This document shows, in pieces, positions 24,565-33,941 of a stretch of 64,000 bases of DNA. The translations under genes and the position numbers were made by a program. The notes below the pieces were generated by a model that had not been told where the DNA came from, searched no databases, and was given only the letters and a program-made list of their open reading frames with translations. Each line of letters begins with the position of its first letter. The first letter of the stretch is position 1. The stretch covers positions 22,318-86,317 of the forward strand of contig NZ_LUUB01000061.1 of assembly GCF_001641635.1 (NCBI RefSeq), written 5' to 3'. The stretch is from Bradyrhizobium centrolobii. Lineage in GTDB: Bacteria; Pseudomonadota; Alphaproteobacteria; Rhizobiales; Xanthobacteraceae.

Positions 24565-25634
24565 CCCGTCGCCTCCGAGGAGAAGGTAAGAGTGTCTCGC
24601 GTTTTCCATCGCAGCGTAACGGAATCGCCGGGCTGAAAGGGATCCGTCGCCGAGCTCGTGGCCTTTTCGACCTGCAAGAGACCAGCTGCCGTCGCGACCG
24701 CATACTGGAGCGTATCCCCGACGTAGTTGATGTGTCGGATCGTTCCGACAACCACATTCGCCTCCGGCGAGCCCACACTTGCTTCTCCGGCCGCTTCGAG
24801 ATCGATGCGATGAGGGCGGATCATGATGAGGACACGCCCTGCACCACCGCTGGCGTTCGCGCGGACGAGCGAGTCGCCGACTGCGATGGCGCCGTCGTTA
24901 CGCCATTGTCCGTCCAATCGGTTGATGCGCCCCACGAACTCGGCCACCATCGGCGTGGCCGGCCTCTCGTAGATATCGAGAGGAGTTCCGATCTGCTCCA
25001 ACTTGCCGCGGTTCATCACGACGATCCGATCGCATATTGCCATGGCTTCCGTTTGATCGTGCGTGACGAAGACGGTGGTCATCCGCAGTCGCTGCTGTAT
25101 CTCCCGGATCTCGTTGCGCATGTTGTCACGCAGTTTCGCATCGAGATTCGAGAGAGGTTCGTCCAGCAGCAGAATATCGGGCTCTACCACCAGCGCCCGG
25201 GCCAGGGCGACGCGCTGTTGTTGGCCGCCTGAAAGTTCGCGAGGCTTGCGATCCGCGACGCCCTCCAAACGAACCATCGCGAGCGCCGATGCGACCCGCT
25301 TTGCGATATCCTGCTTTCTTATCTTGCGCATTTGCAGCCCGAACGCGACGTTCTCCGCGATGGTCATATGCGGGAATAGCGCGTAGGACTGGAACATCAC
25401 TCCCATGTTGCGTCGGTAGGTCGGCAGGCGGGTGACATCCTGACCGCCGACCTTGATCTTACCCGACGTCGCCTGGACGAGGCCGCTGATCATCCGAAGG
25501 GTCGTGGTCTTGCCGCAACCGGACGGGCCCAATAGGCCGAGCAACTCGCCCTGGCCGAGCGAGAAGGACAGATCGGCCACCGACGGCGCCAAGTGACCGT
25601 ACCGCTTCTCTAGTGATTCAACCTCTAGATACAA
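24561..25634 (-). CDS. ABC transporter ATP-binding protein, PotA-like
   Basis: 357-residue ATPase. Walker A is GPSGCGKTT (about 36-44), Q-loop VMFQSYALFPHMT, signature LSGGQQQRVALARAL (about 135), Walker B DILLLDEPLSNLDAK and switch FVTHDQTEA. The C-terminal third is a TOBE-type regulatory domain, as in PotA. The best start is a TTG at 25634 preceded by GGGAAG; no ATG is available near it. It is coupled to the downstream permease by overlap and follows the binding-protein gene by 55 bases. It energises import by the two permeases. Confidence 0.93.
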   Translation of the reverse strand: MYLEVESLEKRYGHLAPSVADLSFSLGQGELLGLLGPSGCGKTTTLRMISGLVQATSGKIKVGGQDVTRLPTYRRNMGVMFQSYALFPHMTIAENVAFGLQMRKIRKQDIAKRVASALAMVRLEGVADRKPRELSGGQQQRVALARALVVEPDILLLDEPLSNLDAKLRDNMRNEIREIQQRLRMTTVFVTHDQTEAMAICDRIVVMNRGKLEQIGTPLDIYERPATPMVAEFVGRINRLDGQWRNDGAIAVGDSLVRANASGGAGRVLIMIRPHRIDLEAAGEASVGSPEANVVVGTIRHINYVGDTLQYAVATAAGLLQVEKATSSATDPFQPGDSVTLRWKTRDTLTFSSEATG

Positions 25635-25689
25635 TGTCTTCCCGTCACTTGCGTGACGCTCCCGCGGTGCCGATCCTGGAACGAGATGC

Positions 25690-26752
25690 CTAGCTGCGGC
25701 TAATAACGTTCCTACGCCATTGCTCGGTGATCTTGTCCCTGAACTTGGCGACCTCGATCCAATCCACGTCGATCATTCGAGCCATCCGCTCCGGCGTGGT
25801 AGCAGTCCGTTTCCGCGCGTCCTCGGAAATTGATGCGTTCTTGTTCGTTGGAACGTAGGAGAGCTCTTCAGTGAACCTCGATTGCGTTTCCCCGCTCAAC
25901 GCGTATGACATGAACTGGAGGGCCGCCTCGGGTTGCTTGGATCCGTTGACGAGATTGATCGTGTTGATCTGGGAGATCGAGCCTTCTTCGGGCATCGCGG
26001 CCGCCATGCGATCCGGATTCTGCTTCGAAACAGTCTGCGCTCGCGCATTGTATCCGCCCCCCAGATCGACGACCCCGTTCGCCACCGCCGCATAGGGATT
26101 AGGCTTGGGATCCCACGTCTGCACGAGGGGCGCCATCTCCGCCAGCAGTTGAATTCCCTTGTCTATCGACTGGCGATAGTCACCACCTCCGGCCAGTTTG
26201 TTGGCAATCAGCGTCAGTCCAACCCCCCACCAGATTCGGAGGAGCATCGATTGCGATGCGGCCCGCATGCTTCTTGTCCCAAAGCTCCTTCCATGATGTC
26301 GGCGGCGTTGCAAACTTGCCGGGGGCATACATCAGTACGAGCGCGTCGAATGTCACGGCGGGACCAGGCACTCCCTGGATCAGGGCCGCGGGAACCAACT
26401 CCTTCATCACCGGAAGCTGTTCGGCGGTCACGGGCTTGTAGATGTTTTCGTCCCCGCCGGCCTTGGCGACCACGACGTCCATGATGCAGACGTCGATTTG
26501 AGGAGCCGCCTTTTGCGCTCGCAGCATCCCGAGGTTTTGGGCGGACGTCGGCATCCCCATATAGTCCACGCGAATCCCGGGATTTGCCTTCATGAACGGT
26601 TCGATGACGGTTCTCTTGTAGATGTCCTCGAAGATATCGCTGTAAGCGGCGACCGTGATCTTCCTTTCCTGGGCGCTTGCTTTGCTCACCCACGGCATCG
26701 CTACACCGAGGGCGCCTAGAGCCAATACCTTGCGTCGCGTCAAATCTTGCAT
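25690..26752 (-). pseudogene. ABC transporter substrate-binding protein, PotD-like, frameshifted
   Basis: Periplasmic binding protein for the importer genes that follow. The 5' part (from ATG 26752, GGGAGAAG ahead) has a twin-arginine signal, LTRRKVLALGALGVAMPWVS, then ITVAAYSDIFEDIYKRTVIEPF. It reads to GRIAIDAPPNLVGG and then leaves frame. The 3' part resumes in another frame at VGLTLIANKLAGGGDYRQSI and runs to the stop at 25690. The shift falls in a run of six G on the coding strand (26223-26228). Removing one G joins the halves as PPNLVGVGLTLIANK with no residue lost. It may be a real single-base insertion, phase variation at the G-run, or a sequencing error. If real, the importer lacks its own receptor. 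Confidence 0.85.
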
Positions 26753-26854
26753 CGGACTTCTCCCTATCTTGGACTAAAAACTCTTCGGAGTCTTGTCCCG
26801 GCCAGCGCTTCAGTTTCCGGACGGAGATTTCTGCGGCCCGCTTCGGCGCGAAGC

Positions 26855-28534
26855 TCAGGCCGTACCGGAATAGTGTTGCTTCACATACGCCTCGGAAAAT
26901 TTGCCCGAGGCGATGTCCTCGCGGATCGCTTCGGGGCGTCGCTCGACTGGCGGACCGTACCCGCCGGCTCCCGCGGTCTCGAGCACTGCGACGGCGTCCG
27001 GGTCCAGGCGAACACAGGAGGCTTTGGCGGCAAGCGCCGTGACTTGCCCGGTATCCGAACGGACGTAAAACCGTCCAGTGGCGCCGTCTTCGCCGCCGAA
27101 CAGTCCCCAGGGCCGGTGAACGAAGCGTTCGCCGACTCCATTGAACTCGCACACTTGTCCAATCGGCCGAATCGTGCGCCGGATTCCCAAGCCGCCGCGG
27201 AAGCGGCCCGCTCCGCCGGTATCCTCGATCAAGGAGTACTCCTCGACGCGTAGAGGATATTCGAGCTCGATCGCTTCCACGGGGAGGTTCGAGGTGTTGG
27301 TAATATTGACCTGGACGCCGTCCTTGCCGTCGAATGTCGCGCGGGCCCCCATACCACCGCCAAGCGTCTCCAGGTAGACGTAGAGCTGTCCCGTCCTCGG
27401 ATCCGTTCCGGCAAATACGGCGCTCGTGTTTGCTCCGTTTGTGGCCGCTACCACACGGTCCGGCACCTGCTCCGCGAGGGCGCCGAATACGCAATCGACG
27501 ACTCTTTGGCAAGAGTTGGCACGCAAGGCGACCGCCGCGGGAGCAACGCAATTCACGAAGGAGCCGCGGGGTGCCTTGATTTCGATCGCATCGAAAATGC
27601 CTTGGTTGTTGGGCACATTTGGGTCGAGCAGAGCCTTGAGGGCGAAGCACACCGCCGACTGCGTCGCGTTGAAAACCATATTGAAGTTGCCAGGCACCTG
27701 CGGATCGCTTCCTTCGAAATCGAACAGAATGCGGTCGCCCGCTTTTTCGATTCTCAGCGCGATCTTGATATTCTCGGTGCCCGCGCCGTCATCATCCATG
27801 AAATCGGTGAAGGCGTAGACGCCATCGGGAAGCGTTGCGATCGCCTTCCTCATTCGCATTTCGGTGCGTGCAATCACTTCCCTGAAGATCACCGAAATCC
27901 TGTCGCCGCCATGCTCCCGCAGCACGTCCTCGAGCCTGGCAACTCCCAGCTTGCAGGCTGCGATCTGTGCGTTGAGGTCGCCGCGGCGCTCTTCCTCCAG
28001 GCGCATGTTGAGCAAGAGAAGAGTGAGCAGGTCCTGATCAAGCACGCCCTTGGAGTAAAGGCGCATGATCGGAATCCGCAGTCCCTCCTTGTAGATCTCG
28101 TTGAGACCTCCGGACATCGAGCCGACCGCCGCTCCGCCGACGTCAGCGTGGTGGATGATGTTGGCGACGAAGCCGATGAGGCGCGCACCCTCGAACACGG
28201 GCATCGCCATGTTGATGTCCGGAAGATGCGTTCCGCCCGCGACGTGCGGGTCGTTGGCGATGAAAACGTCTCCGGGATGGATGTCATTCCCAAATCTGTT
28301 CAGAATGAACTTCGTCAGACCTCGCATCGATGCGAGATGGATGGGCAGCGCCATTTCTGCCTGCAAGACCAGTCTTCCCTGCGCGTCGGCGATAGCCGTG
28401 GAGTGGTCATGGCGCTCCTTCACATTCGTGGAGAACGCGCTCCGCATGATGCTGATGAAGCATTCGTCGGCGATCGACTTCAGGCCGTTCCAGGAGATTT
28501 CGAGAGAAATCGGATCAATCACGATCTCAGACAT
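26855..28534 (-). CDS. hyuB: Hydantoinase/oxoprolinase family, B subunit
   Basis: 559-residue HyuB-type subunit. Family marks: FSTNVKERHDHSTAIADAQG, PGDVFIANDPHVAGGTHLPD (metal region), IIHHADVGGAAVGSMSGG and the Gly-rich GGAGRFRGGLGIRRTIRP near the C-terminus. Together with HyuA it forms an ATP-dependent amidohydrolase that opens cyclic amides such as N-methylhydantoin, hydantoins, oxoproline or lactams, or carboxylates ketones in the acetone carboxylase branch. Sequence alone does not fix the substrate. GGAGATC precedes the ATG, which overlaps the hyuA end by eight bases. The nearby sarcosine oxidase and C1-folate genes favour an N-methylated ring compound. Confidence 0.9.
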   Translation of the reverse strand: MSEIVIDPISLEISWNGLKSIADECFISIMRSAFSTNVKERHDHSTAIADAQGRLVLQAEMALPIHLASMRGLTKFILNRFGNDIHPGDVFIANDPHVAGGTHLPDINMAMPVFEGARLIGFVANIIHHADVGGAAVGSMSGGLNEIYKEGLRIPIMRLYSKGVLDQDLLTLLLLNMRLEEERRGDLNAQIAACKLGVARLEDVLREHGGDRISVIFREVIARTEMRMRKAIATLPDGVYAFTDFMDDDGAGTENIKIALRIEKAGDRILFDFEGSDPQVPGNFNMVFNATQSAVCFALKALLDPNVPNNQGIFDAIEIKAPRGSFVNCVAPAAVALRANSCQRVVDCVFGALAEQVPDRVVAATNGANTSAVFAGTDPRTGQLYVYLETLGGGMGARATFDGKDGVQVNITNTSNLPVEAIELEYPLRVEEYSLIEDTGGAGRFRGGLGIRRTIRPIGQVCEFNGVGERFVHRPWGLFGGEDGATGRFYVRSDTGQVTALAAKASCVRLDPDAVAVLETAGAGGYGPPVERRPEAIREDIASGKFSEAYVKQHYSGTA

Positions 28535-30599
28535 TCTTGATCTCCATGATCATGTTGAGGGCGGCGTCGACCGCGATCTGAGCCCAGGGGGGAACCACGG
28601 TGGTCGAGTCGAGCTGGGTGATGATGGCCGGCCCCTTGATGATGGTTCCGGCGGGAAGCCCCGAGCGGTCGAACATGGGCGTCGGAACGGACCCTGCTTC
28701 GTCGAACCAGACATCCTTGGTTTCGAACGGCTCGAGTTTCTTGACGGGAGTCTCTGTCGCCGACTGACGCTGCGGCAGCTTAGCGATGGTCCGAAGCCGG
28801 ACGTTCACGATCTCGATTGGCGCTTGTTGGTCGTAGTGGCCGTAGGCCCTCAGATATTCTGCGAAGAAGGCCGCTCGCAACTGCTCGGAATCCGGCAGGA
28901 CGGGATGGCCCGAGCCGTTCGCGACCTCGACTGCAAGCTCATAGTTCTGACCGACGTACCGCATGTCGAGCGACAGGACGAGATGGGTTTCGAGAGCCCC
29001 TTCACTTTCCTGCGCGAGCCAAGCCTCTCCTTGCTTGACGAGGTCTGCAACGACGGCCGCGGCAGATCCCATGTCTCCGATGACGCGAGCGCGACAGCTC
29101 GCGACAAAGTCTTCCTGTAGATCCGAGAGGATCAGGCCCTCGGCGCAAAGAATGCCCGGAGCGCGCGGAACGACGATGCGGTTGATGCCAAGTGAGCGCG
29201 CAACGTCGGCCGCATGCAATCCCCCCGCGCCGCCGAACGGCATAAGGACGAACTTGCGCGGATCGTATCCCCTTTCAATCGTAACCGCGCGAATGGCGCG
29301 AACCATATTGGACGTGACGATCCCGACGATGCCGAGCGCCGCTTGCTCCACACTCAGGCCGAGTTCGGAAGCAATCGGCTCAACCGCCTTGACTGCCAAG
29401 TTGCGATCGATGGTCATGTCTCCGCCGGTGAGCGTTACAGGCAATCGACCGAGAATGACGTTGGCGTCGGAGACGGTAGGAAGCGTACCACCACGGCGAT
29501 AACAGGCCGGTCCTGGCACGGCGCCAGCGCTCTCGGGTCCGACCTTCAAGAGGCCGTCCTTGCCCAACCTCGCGATGGATCCGCCACCCGCGCCAACGGT
29601 GTGGATATCCACCATTGGGAGCCGAATCCTGAAGCCTGAAATGTCTCGGGTGCTGGCAATCGCGGTCCTGCCGGCTTGGATCAGGCAAACGTCGGTGCTG
29701 GTTCCTCCGATGTCCAAGGTGATGACATCGAGAATCTCGGACATCGCGCCGGCGCCGGCCGCACCGACCGCTCCCGCGGCAGGCCCCGACAGCGCCGTGC
29801 GCACCGGGAATTGCGCAGCCCTGTCGACGGACATCAATCCACCACTGGACTGGAAAATGCCGAACTCCGCGTTGGGGGCGACCGTCGTCACCTCGAGCTT
29901 CAGGCGGTTCATGTAGCGCCCCACCTCGGGCTGGAGGAACGCATTGATCAGCGTGGTCGAGAACCTTTCGAACTCGCGAAACTCCGGCTGCACCTCGCTG
30001 GAAACCGAGACGAACACGTTCGGAAACGCCTCGCGCAACGCGGCCGCGATCCGCTTCTCGTGCGCGGGATTGAGGAACGAAAAGATCAGGCAAACCGCGA
30101 CGCCCTCGATCTCCGGCTGCTTCCTCAATTGCTCCACCAAGCCGTCAATCGAGGCGTCGGACAGTTCGCGGACGACCTCACCGGTCGGGCCGATGCGCTC
30201 GTCGATCTCGAAACGAAGCGCACGGGAGGCGAGTGGCTGAGGCGCATCCAAATGCAGGTCATAGATGTGCGGCCGAACCTGACGGCCAATCTCGACGAGA
30301 TCGCGAAACCCCTTGGTTGTGACCAAGGCCACCTCGGCGCCCTTTCGCTGAAGCAGCGCGTTGGTCGCGACGGTAGTCCCGTGCGCAAAACGCGTGATAG
30401 TGCCCGGATCGACATGGTACTTCTCGGTCAACTCTCGCAGACCGTGTAGAACAGCCCGCGAGGGATCGTCCGGTGTCGACGGCCTTTTGTGAATCAGGAC
30501 GCGGCCTGTCGTCAGATCTCTGGCCGAGAAATCGGTAAAGGTACCGCCGACGTCGACGCCAACGACCCAATTTTGACGAGAGCTGTTCTGCTGAAGCAT
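28527..30599 (-). CDS. hyuA: Hydantoinase/oxoprolinase family, A subunit (ATPase-like)
   Basis: 690-residue HyuA-type subunit with an actin-like ATP-binding fold. VVGVDVGGTFTDF at 12-24 is the phosphate-binding loop. TRFAHGTTVATNALLQRKGA, LDIGGTSTDVCLI and MPFGGAGGLHAADVARSLG are the other conserved stretches. It would phosphorylate or activate the cyclic substrate before HyuB hydrolysis. Length is standard. Ribosome-binding site is weak (AGGC). It follows a small ORF (30619-30756) and aspartate dehydrogenase on the same strand and overlaps hyuB. N-methylhydantoin amidohydrolase is the most attractive identity given the sox operon, but oxoprolinase or a lactamase cannot be excluded. Confidence 0.91.
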   Translation of the reverse strand: MLQQNSSRQNWVVGVDVGGTFTDFSARDLTTGRVLIHKRPSTPDDPSRAVLHGLRELTEKYHVDPGTITRFAHGTTVATNALLQRKGAEVALVTTKGFRDLVEIGRQVRPHIYDLHLDAPQPLASRALRFEIDERIGPTGEVVRELSDASIDGLVEQLRKQPEIEGVAVCLIFSFLNPAHEKRIAAALREAFPNVFVSVSSEVQPEFREFERFSTTLINAFLQPEVGRYMNRLKLEVTTVAPNAEFGIFQSSGGLMSVDRAAQFPVRTALSGPAAGAVGAAGAGAMSEILDVITLDIGGTSTDVCLIQAGRTAIASTRDISGFRIRLPMVDIHTVGAGGGSIARLGKDGLLKVGPESAGAVPGPACYRRGGTLPTVSDANVILGRLPVTLTGGDMTIDRNLAVKAVEPIASELGLSVEQAALGIVGIVTSNMVRAIRAVTIERGYDPRKFVLMPFGGAGGLHAADVARSLGINRIVVPRAPGILCAEGLILSDLQEDFVASCRARVIGDMGSAAAVVADLVKQGEAWLAQESEGALETHLVLSLDMRYVGQNYELAVEVANGSGHPVLPDSEQLRAAFFAEYLRAYGHYDQQAPIEIVNVRLRTIAKLPQRQSATETPVKKLEPFETKDVWFDEAGSVPTPMFDRSGLPAGTIIKGPAIITQLDSTTVVPPWAQIAVDAALNMIMEIKNV

Positions 30600-30618
30600 G
30601 TCGGCCTGCCTATTCGCC

Positions 30619-30756
30619 CTACATTGACTTGAGTGCTTGAATCGTCTCGGCGTCAGCCCATAGGCGATCCTCGAAACCCATGGTGGTCGATGACGATCTC
30701 ATCAAGGCCACATGACTCGAAAGACCGCTTAGCGCGCCCGTCGAAGAAATTGCCAT
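30619..30756 (-). CDS. Small protein, 45 residues, unknown function
   Basis: A short open frame fills the gap between aspartate dehydrogenase and hyuA. It starts at an ATG (30756) with GAGAG five bases ahead; that ribosome-binding site overlaps the aspartate dehydrogenase stop. It ends at TAG 30619-30621, 20 bases before hyuA. The protein starts MAISSTGALSGLSSHVALMR and ends with an acidic, amphipathic-looking tail FEDRLWADAETIQALKSM. No cysteines or membrane span. Tight spacing on both sides is typical of a translated operon member. I recognise no family. It may be an accessory or regulatory peptide of the hydantoinase, or a chance ORF. Confidence 0.5.
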   Translation of the reverse strand: MAISSTGALSGLSSHVALMRSSSTTMGFEDRLWADAETIQALKSM

Positions 30757-30764
30757 CGTGTCTC

Positions 30765-31541
30765 TCAGCTGTTGACGATTCCGCTGGACGCCAGAATACG
30801 CCGCACCGATCCCGCGGCTGACTTGGGAGTGTAAGCCCCTGTCACGCCGCCAAGGGAGTGCGATGCGACCGAAAAATCCCAGGCGAAACCTTGTCCCGAA
30901 ACTTGAATGCGATGACGCATCTCGTCAGTCTCAGGCTTCGCTACAACGATGCTCTTGGTCCGATCAAAGCCGATGCCCGCGATTGCGATAGCGGCATGCA
31001 CGTTGACGTTCCTCGGGAATCTCCGACAGGCCTCCCGGGCGCTACCCTCGAATACGACGCCCGAGACGCCGTTCTCAAGGCCGAGACCCGCAGCGCTTTT
31101 TGTCGTGGTGATCGTGACGTCTTCGATGCAGTCGCGCCCATCGACGAGTCCATCAAGTCCCAGGATCGCTCCGTGAGGCAGAAAAAACCGCGTGCCGTTC
31201 GCGCGGCAACTTTCTTCGACAGCGCGTTCTACTTCGGGCCGGGCAAGGGCGGAGCAGCTGAAGCCGCAAAGATCGGAAGACGCCAGCACACGCGGCGCGA
31301 CAGCCGCCAGCACGTCAGCGTGGGCCGCCTCGACCACGAGGTCGACCGGCTGCGCGATTGCCTCGTCGAGGTCGGATATCAACAATGCCGGATCCAGGTC
31401 ATCGAGGTCGCGCTCGGAAGCGGCTTTTGCTCCTGACACCAGGACACAAGCCACTTCGGCAACTTGGGAACGAGCAACTTCGCTATAGACGGATATTCCG
31501 ATCGAGCCCGCGCCAATGATGCCAATCTTGCGATACTTCAT
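30765..31541 (-). CDS. Aspartate dehydrogenase-like protein
   Basis: 258-residue Rossmann protein. GIIGAGSIGISV opens the NAD(P) fold; the conserved core VVEAAHADVL, FFLPHGAILGLDGL and the Asn-rich NVNVHAAIAIAGIGFD match L-aspartate dehydrogenase (NadX-type, DUF108). Such enzymes reversibly deaminate aspartate to oxaloacetate via iminoaspartate. In this catabolic operon it may deaminate an amino acid made by ring opening, or recycle amino groups from the adjacent aminotransferase. ATG 31541 was chosen since the homologous part starts there; the frame is open 30 codons further. The gene is followed eight bases later by the small ORF. Confidence 0.85.
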   Translation of the reverse strand: MKYRKIGIIGAGSIGISVYSEVARSQVAEVACVLVSGAKAASERDLDDLDPALLISDLDEAIAQPVDLVVEAAHADVLAAVAPRVLASSDLCGFSCSALARPEVERAVEESCRANGTRFFLPHGAILGLDGLVDGRDCIEDVTITTTKSAAGLGLENGVSGVVFEGSAREACRRFPRNVNVHAAIAIAGIGFDRTKSIVVAKPETDEMRHRIQVSGQGFAWDFSVASHSLGGVTGAYTPKSAAGSVRRILASSGIVNS

Positions 31542-31602
31542 CACGAGTAACCTGTCGGTAAGAGCGGACCGCCCGCCCGGGCGCCCATGTATGGCGATGT
31601 GA

Positions 31603-32841
31603 TCACGCACTCCGCGCAACACGTCGGACACGATATCGCTCGATCAACGCAGCGACCCGCTCTACCGCAGCGACAGCGGCTTCGTGATCCTGCGAGTAGT
31701 TGAACCGGATGCTCCCGAAACTGTGCGGGCCGAACTCCGCTCCCGGCGTAACGGTGACGCCGGCCTGCAGCCGCAACGCGCGGACGAAATCGATCGCGCT
31801 AATCGTCAGGTCGGGAAGCCTTGGAAACAGATAGCTGCCGGCCTCGGGCTTTCGCAGCGCAAGCCCGTCAACCCGACGCAGGATGGCGAACAAGTCATCG
31901 CGGACTGCTTGGTGTCGCTGAATGCGATCACGCATCCAGTCTTCCGGTTCGGCGAGCCAGACATTCAGAACGGCCTGGCTGTAGCCTGCCGCGCGCAGCG
32001 AAACGATGGCTTGCAGCTTGGCCATGCGCTCGACGATCGACGCCGATCCGAAGGCGACGCCAAGCCGAAAGCCGCTAAGCGACTCGGTCTTTGACGGCCC
32101 CATGATCGTAATCAGATTTTCGCGGGCGACCGATTTCGCCCGCAGGTGGCTGTAAGCCTGACCCGCATAAAGCAGCCGCGAATAGAGCTGGTCGACGATG
32201 ACCGTCGCGCCGTACTTGCCGGCGAGCCCGGCAATCGCGTCAATCTCATCGTCCGAGTAGACGACGCCCGTCGGGTTATTGGGATTGGAGAAGACGAGAA
32301 CCCTGGCTCCGTCCCTGAATGCCGCCTCGAGCTGATCAAGGTTCAAACCCGCCCGGCCGGTAGCCCCGAGATAATCCATCTCGACCGGGACGAGGACGCC
32401 GTCAAAAAATCGGACGAGTTTCCGATTAGCAAAATAATCTGGCTCGACCACGGCGACCTTCGTCCCCGAGGTGACGGTTGCCCCCATCGCCAGAAACAGT
32501 GCGCCCTGCGTTCCCGGCGTCACGATCAGATCCTCGGCAGCCGAGAGAGGCGCGCCGGTAAAGATGCCCAGCCTCTCCGCAACGGCACCGCGAACCGCGG
32601 CATCGCCAAGATACTCGGTGTAGGCTTGGGATCCGCCGCGGCGATAACCTTCCAGAAACGCGTCGAGCGCCCCCGGAGTCGGCAGAAACGCGTCGACGTC
32701 GCCGTGAGAAAAGTCGACCGGCCTACCTTCGATCACACCGCCGAGAAAGGCACCATCGGAGGCGTGCGTCGTTAGCCGAACCTCCTGGCCTGGAGCATTT
32801 TCAGTTGCGAGCTCAGCGAATTTTCTCTGGATCGAATTCAT
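31603..32841 (-). CDS. PLP-dependent aminotransferase, class I/II
   Basis: 412-residue fold-type I aminotransferase. TPGTQGALFLAMGATV and VLVFSNPNNPTGVVYSDDE are standard, and the PLP-binding Lys lies in IMGPSKTESLSGFRLG. RFNYSQ near the C-terminus supplies the substrate-carboxylate Arg. The substrate is not predictable. The start at 32841 gives the normal length; upstream extension lies within the divergent promoter. First gene in the long minus-strand run that continues through hyuAB, the importer and folD-purU, and divergent from the LysR gene at 33032. Whether the whole 12-kb run is one transcript is unproven. Confidence 0.9.
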   Translation of the reverse strand: MNSIQRKFAELATENAPGQEVRLTTHASDGAFLGGVIEGRPVDFSHGDVDAFLPTPGALDAFLEGYRRGGSQAYTEYLGDAAVRGAVAERLGIFTGAPLSAAEDLIVTPGTQGALFLAMGATVTSGTKVAVVEPDYFANRKLVRFFDGVLVPVEMDYLGATGRAGLNLDQLEAAFRDGARVLVFSNPNNPTGVVYSDDEIDAIAGLAGKYGATVIVDQLYSRLLYAGQAYSHLRAKSVARENLITIMGPSKTESLSGFRLGVAFGSASIVERMAKLQAIVSLRAAGYSQAVLNVWLAEPEDWMRDRIQRHQAVRDDLFAILRRVDGLALRKPEAGSYLFPRLPDLTISAIDFVRALRLQAGVTVTPGAEFGPHSFGSIRFNYSQDHEAAVAAVERVAALIERYRVRRVARSA

Positions 32842-33031
32842 CGTACGCTCGCCACCGTTTGCCCATTGATCCACCAACCGCTGACTGCTAGTTGGGCAGC
32901 GCACGCTCAAGCACGTGGGCCCTTGTTGCCGCGGGGATCAGCCCATCCCTTAATCGGTAGTACTTGCTTGATTACGCTCCAAGAAATAAAAACTGGCTCA
33001 GTGACCCTGTTTTCATTTGGCGGCGTTTTGA

Positions 33032-33928
33032 ATGAGAAACTTGCCTCCTCTAAGCGGGCTTCAGGCGTTCGAGGCCGCAGCGCGGCATCTGAGCTTCACG
33101 GAAGCCGCAAAGGAATTGAATTGCACGCAAGCCGCAGTCAGTCAGCGTGTCCGCGGGCTGGAATCCTACCTTTCGCGGCAACTATTCGTACGCAGGCAAA
33201 ATGGACTGCAACTGTCTGAGGTGGGCGAAGCCTACCTTCCCGGTGTAGCCGAAGCACTTAATCTCGCAGCTGCAGCAACTGAGGGGCTGCGTGGCAAGAA
33301 TGTGCCCCGCACAGTGACCTTATCAGCCCCCCTATCGTTCGTTACTTTATGGCTTGCCTCTCGGCTCGATGGGTTTCTGAGCCAAAATCCGAATATCGAA
33401 ATTCGCCTGAATAGTGCGATCTGGACTGACCCGAACGCTGAGCTGGCTGACATCGTCGTGGAAGTTCGCGACGCCTCGGAGCTGGACGCCGATACCCCTC
33501 ATTTGCCCAATGAAACCCTGGAGCTGGTCTGCGCGCCGGCACTCATTGGCTCGCTTTCCACGACAGCGCTGCAAGACGTGCTGGACTCATCGAGGAAGAT
33601 AGTCGTTCAGGGTCGACACAACGTCTGGCAGCGCTGGGCGACCAAGCTGGGCATCAATCTGGAGGGCGACGTTCCCGCGCTGAAGGTGGACAATTCCGCG
33701 ACCGCGCTCGAAGCCGCTGCCCAGAACCTCGGTTTCGTCGTCACCTATTCGTCCTATTGCCAGCCGTATCTGAAGGACGGACGTCTTGCGACCTGGAGCA
33801 AGGCCAAGGTTCAGACCACGCTTTGCCTCGCACTCACCGGTTCGCCCGACAAACCTTCGTGGCATCCCGCGCACAAGGTTTTTGATTGGCTGAAGCAGGA
33901 GTTTCAAAAGGGAAAGTCGACGCCGTAA
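33032..33928 (+). CDS. LysR-family regulator, GcvA-like
   Basis: 298-residue LysR regulator whose N-terminus RNLPPLSGLQAFEAAARHLS and FTEAAKELNCTQAAVSQRVR is typical of the GcvA branch. GcvA controls glycine cleavage, and relatives often control amino-acid or C1 catabolism. It is divergent from the aminotransferase and its 3' end converges on soxG, leaving 13 bases. It is therefore placed to control both the hydantoinase run and possibly the sox operon. The ribosome-binding site is weak. Third-position GC is visibly lower than in the RND and liv genes, hinting at different ancestry. Confidence 0.93.
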   Translation: MRNLPPLSGLQAFEAAARHLSFTEAAKELNCTQAAVSQRVRGLESYLSRQLFVRRQNGLQLSEVGEAYLPGVAEALNLAAAATEGLRGKNVPRTVTLSAPLSFVTLWLASRLDGFLSQNPNIEIRLNSAIWTDPNAELADIVVEVRDASELDADTPHLPNETLELVCAPALIGSLSTTALQDVLDSSRKIVVQGRHNVWQRWATKLGINLEGDVPALKVDNSATALEAAAQNLGFVVTYSSYCQPYLKDGRLATWSKAKVQTTLCLALTGSPDKPSWHPAHKVFDWLKQEFQKGKSTP

Positions 33929-33941
33929 ACCCGCGGCTCAG

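Noticed and set aside
26180..26328. Programmed frameshift in the binding-protein gene
   Set aside because: There is no slippery heptamer with a downstream structure that I can see; a G-run indel explains it more simply.
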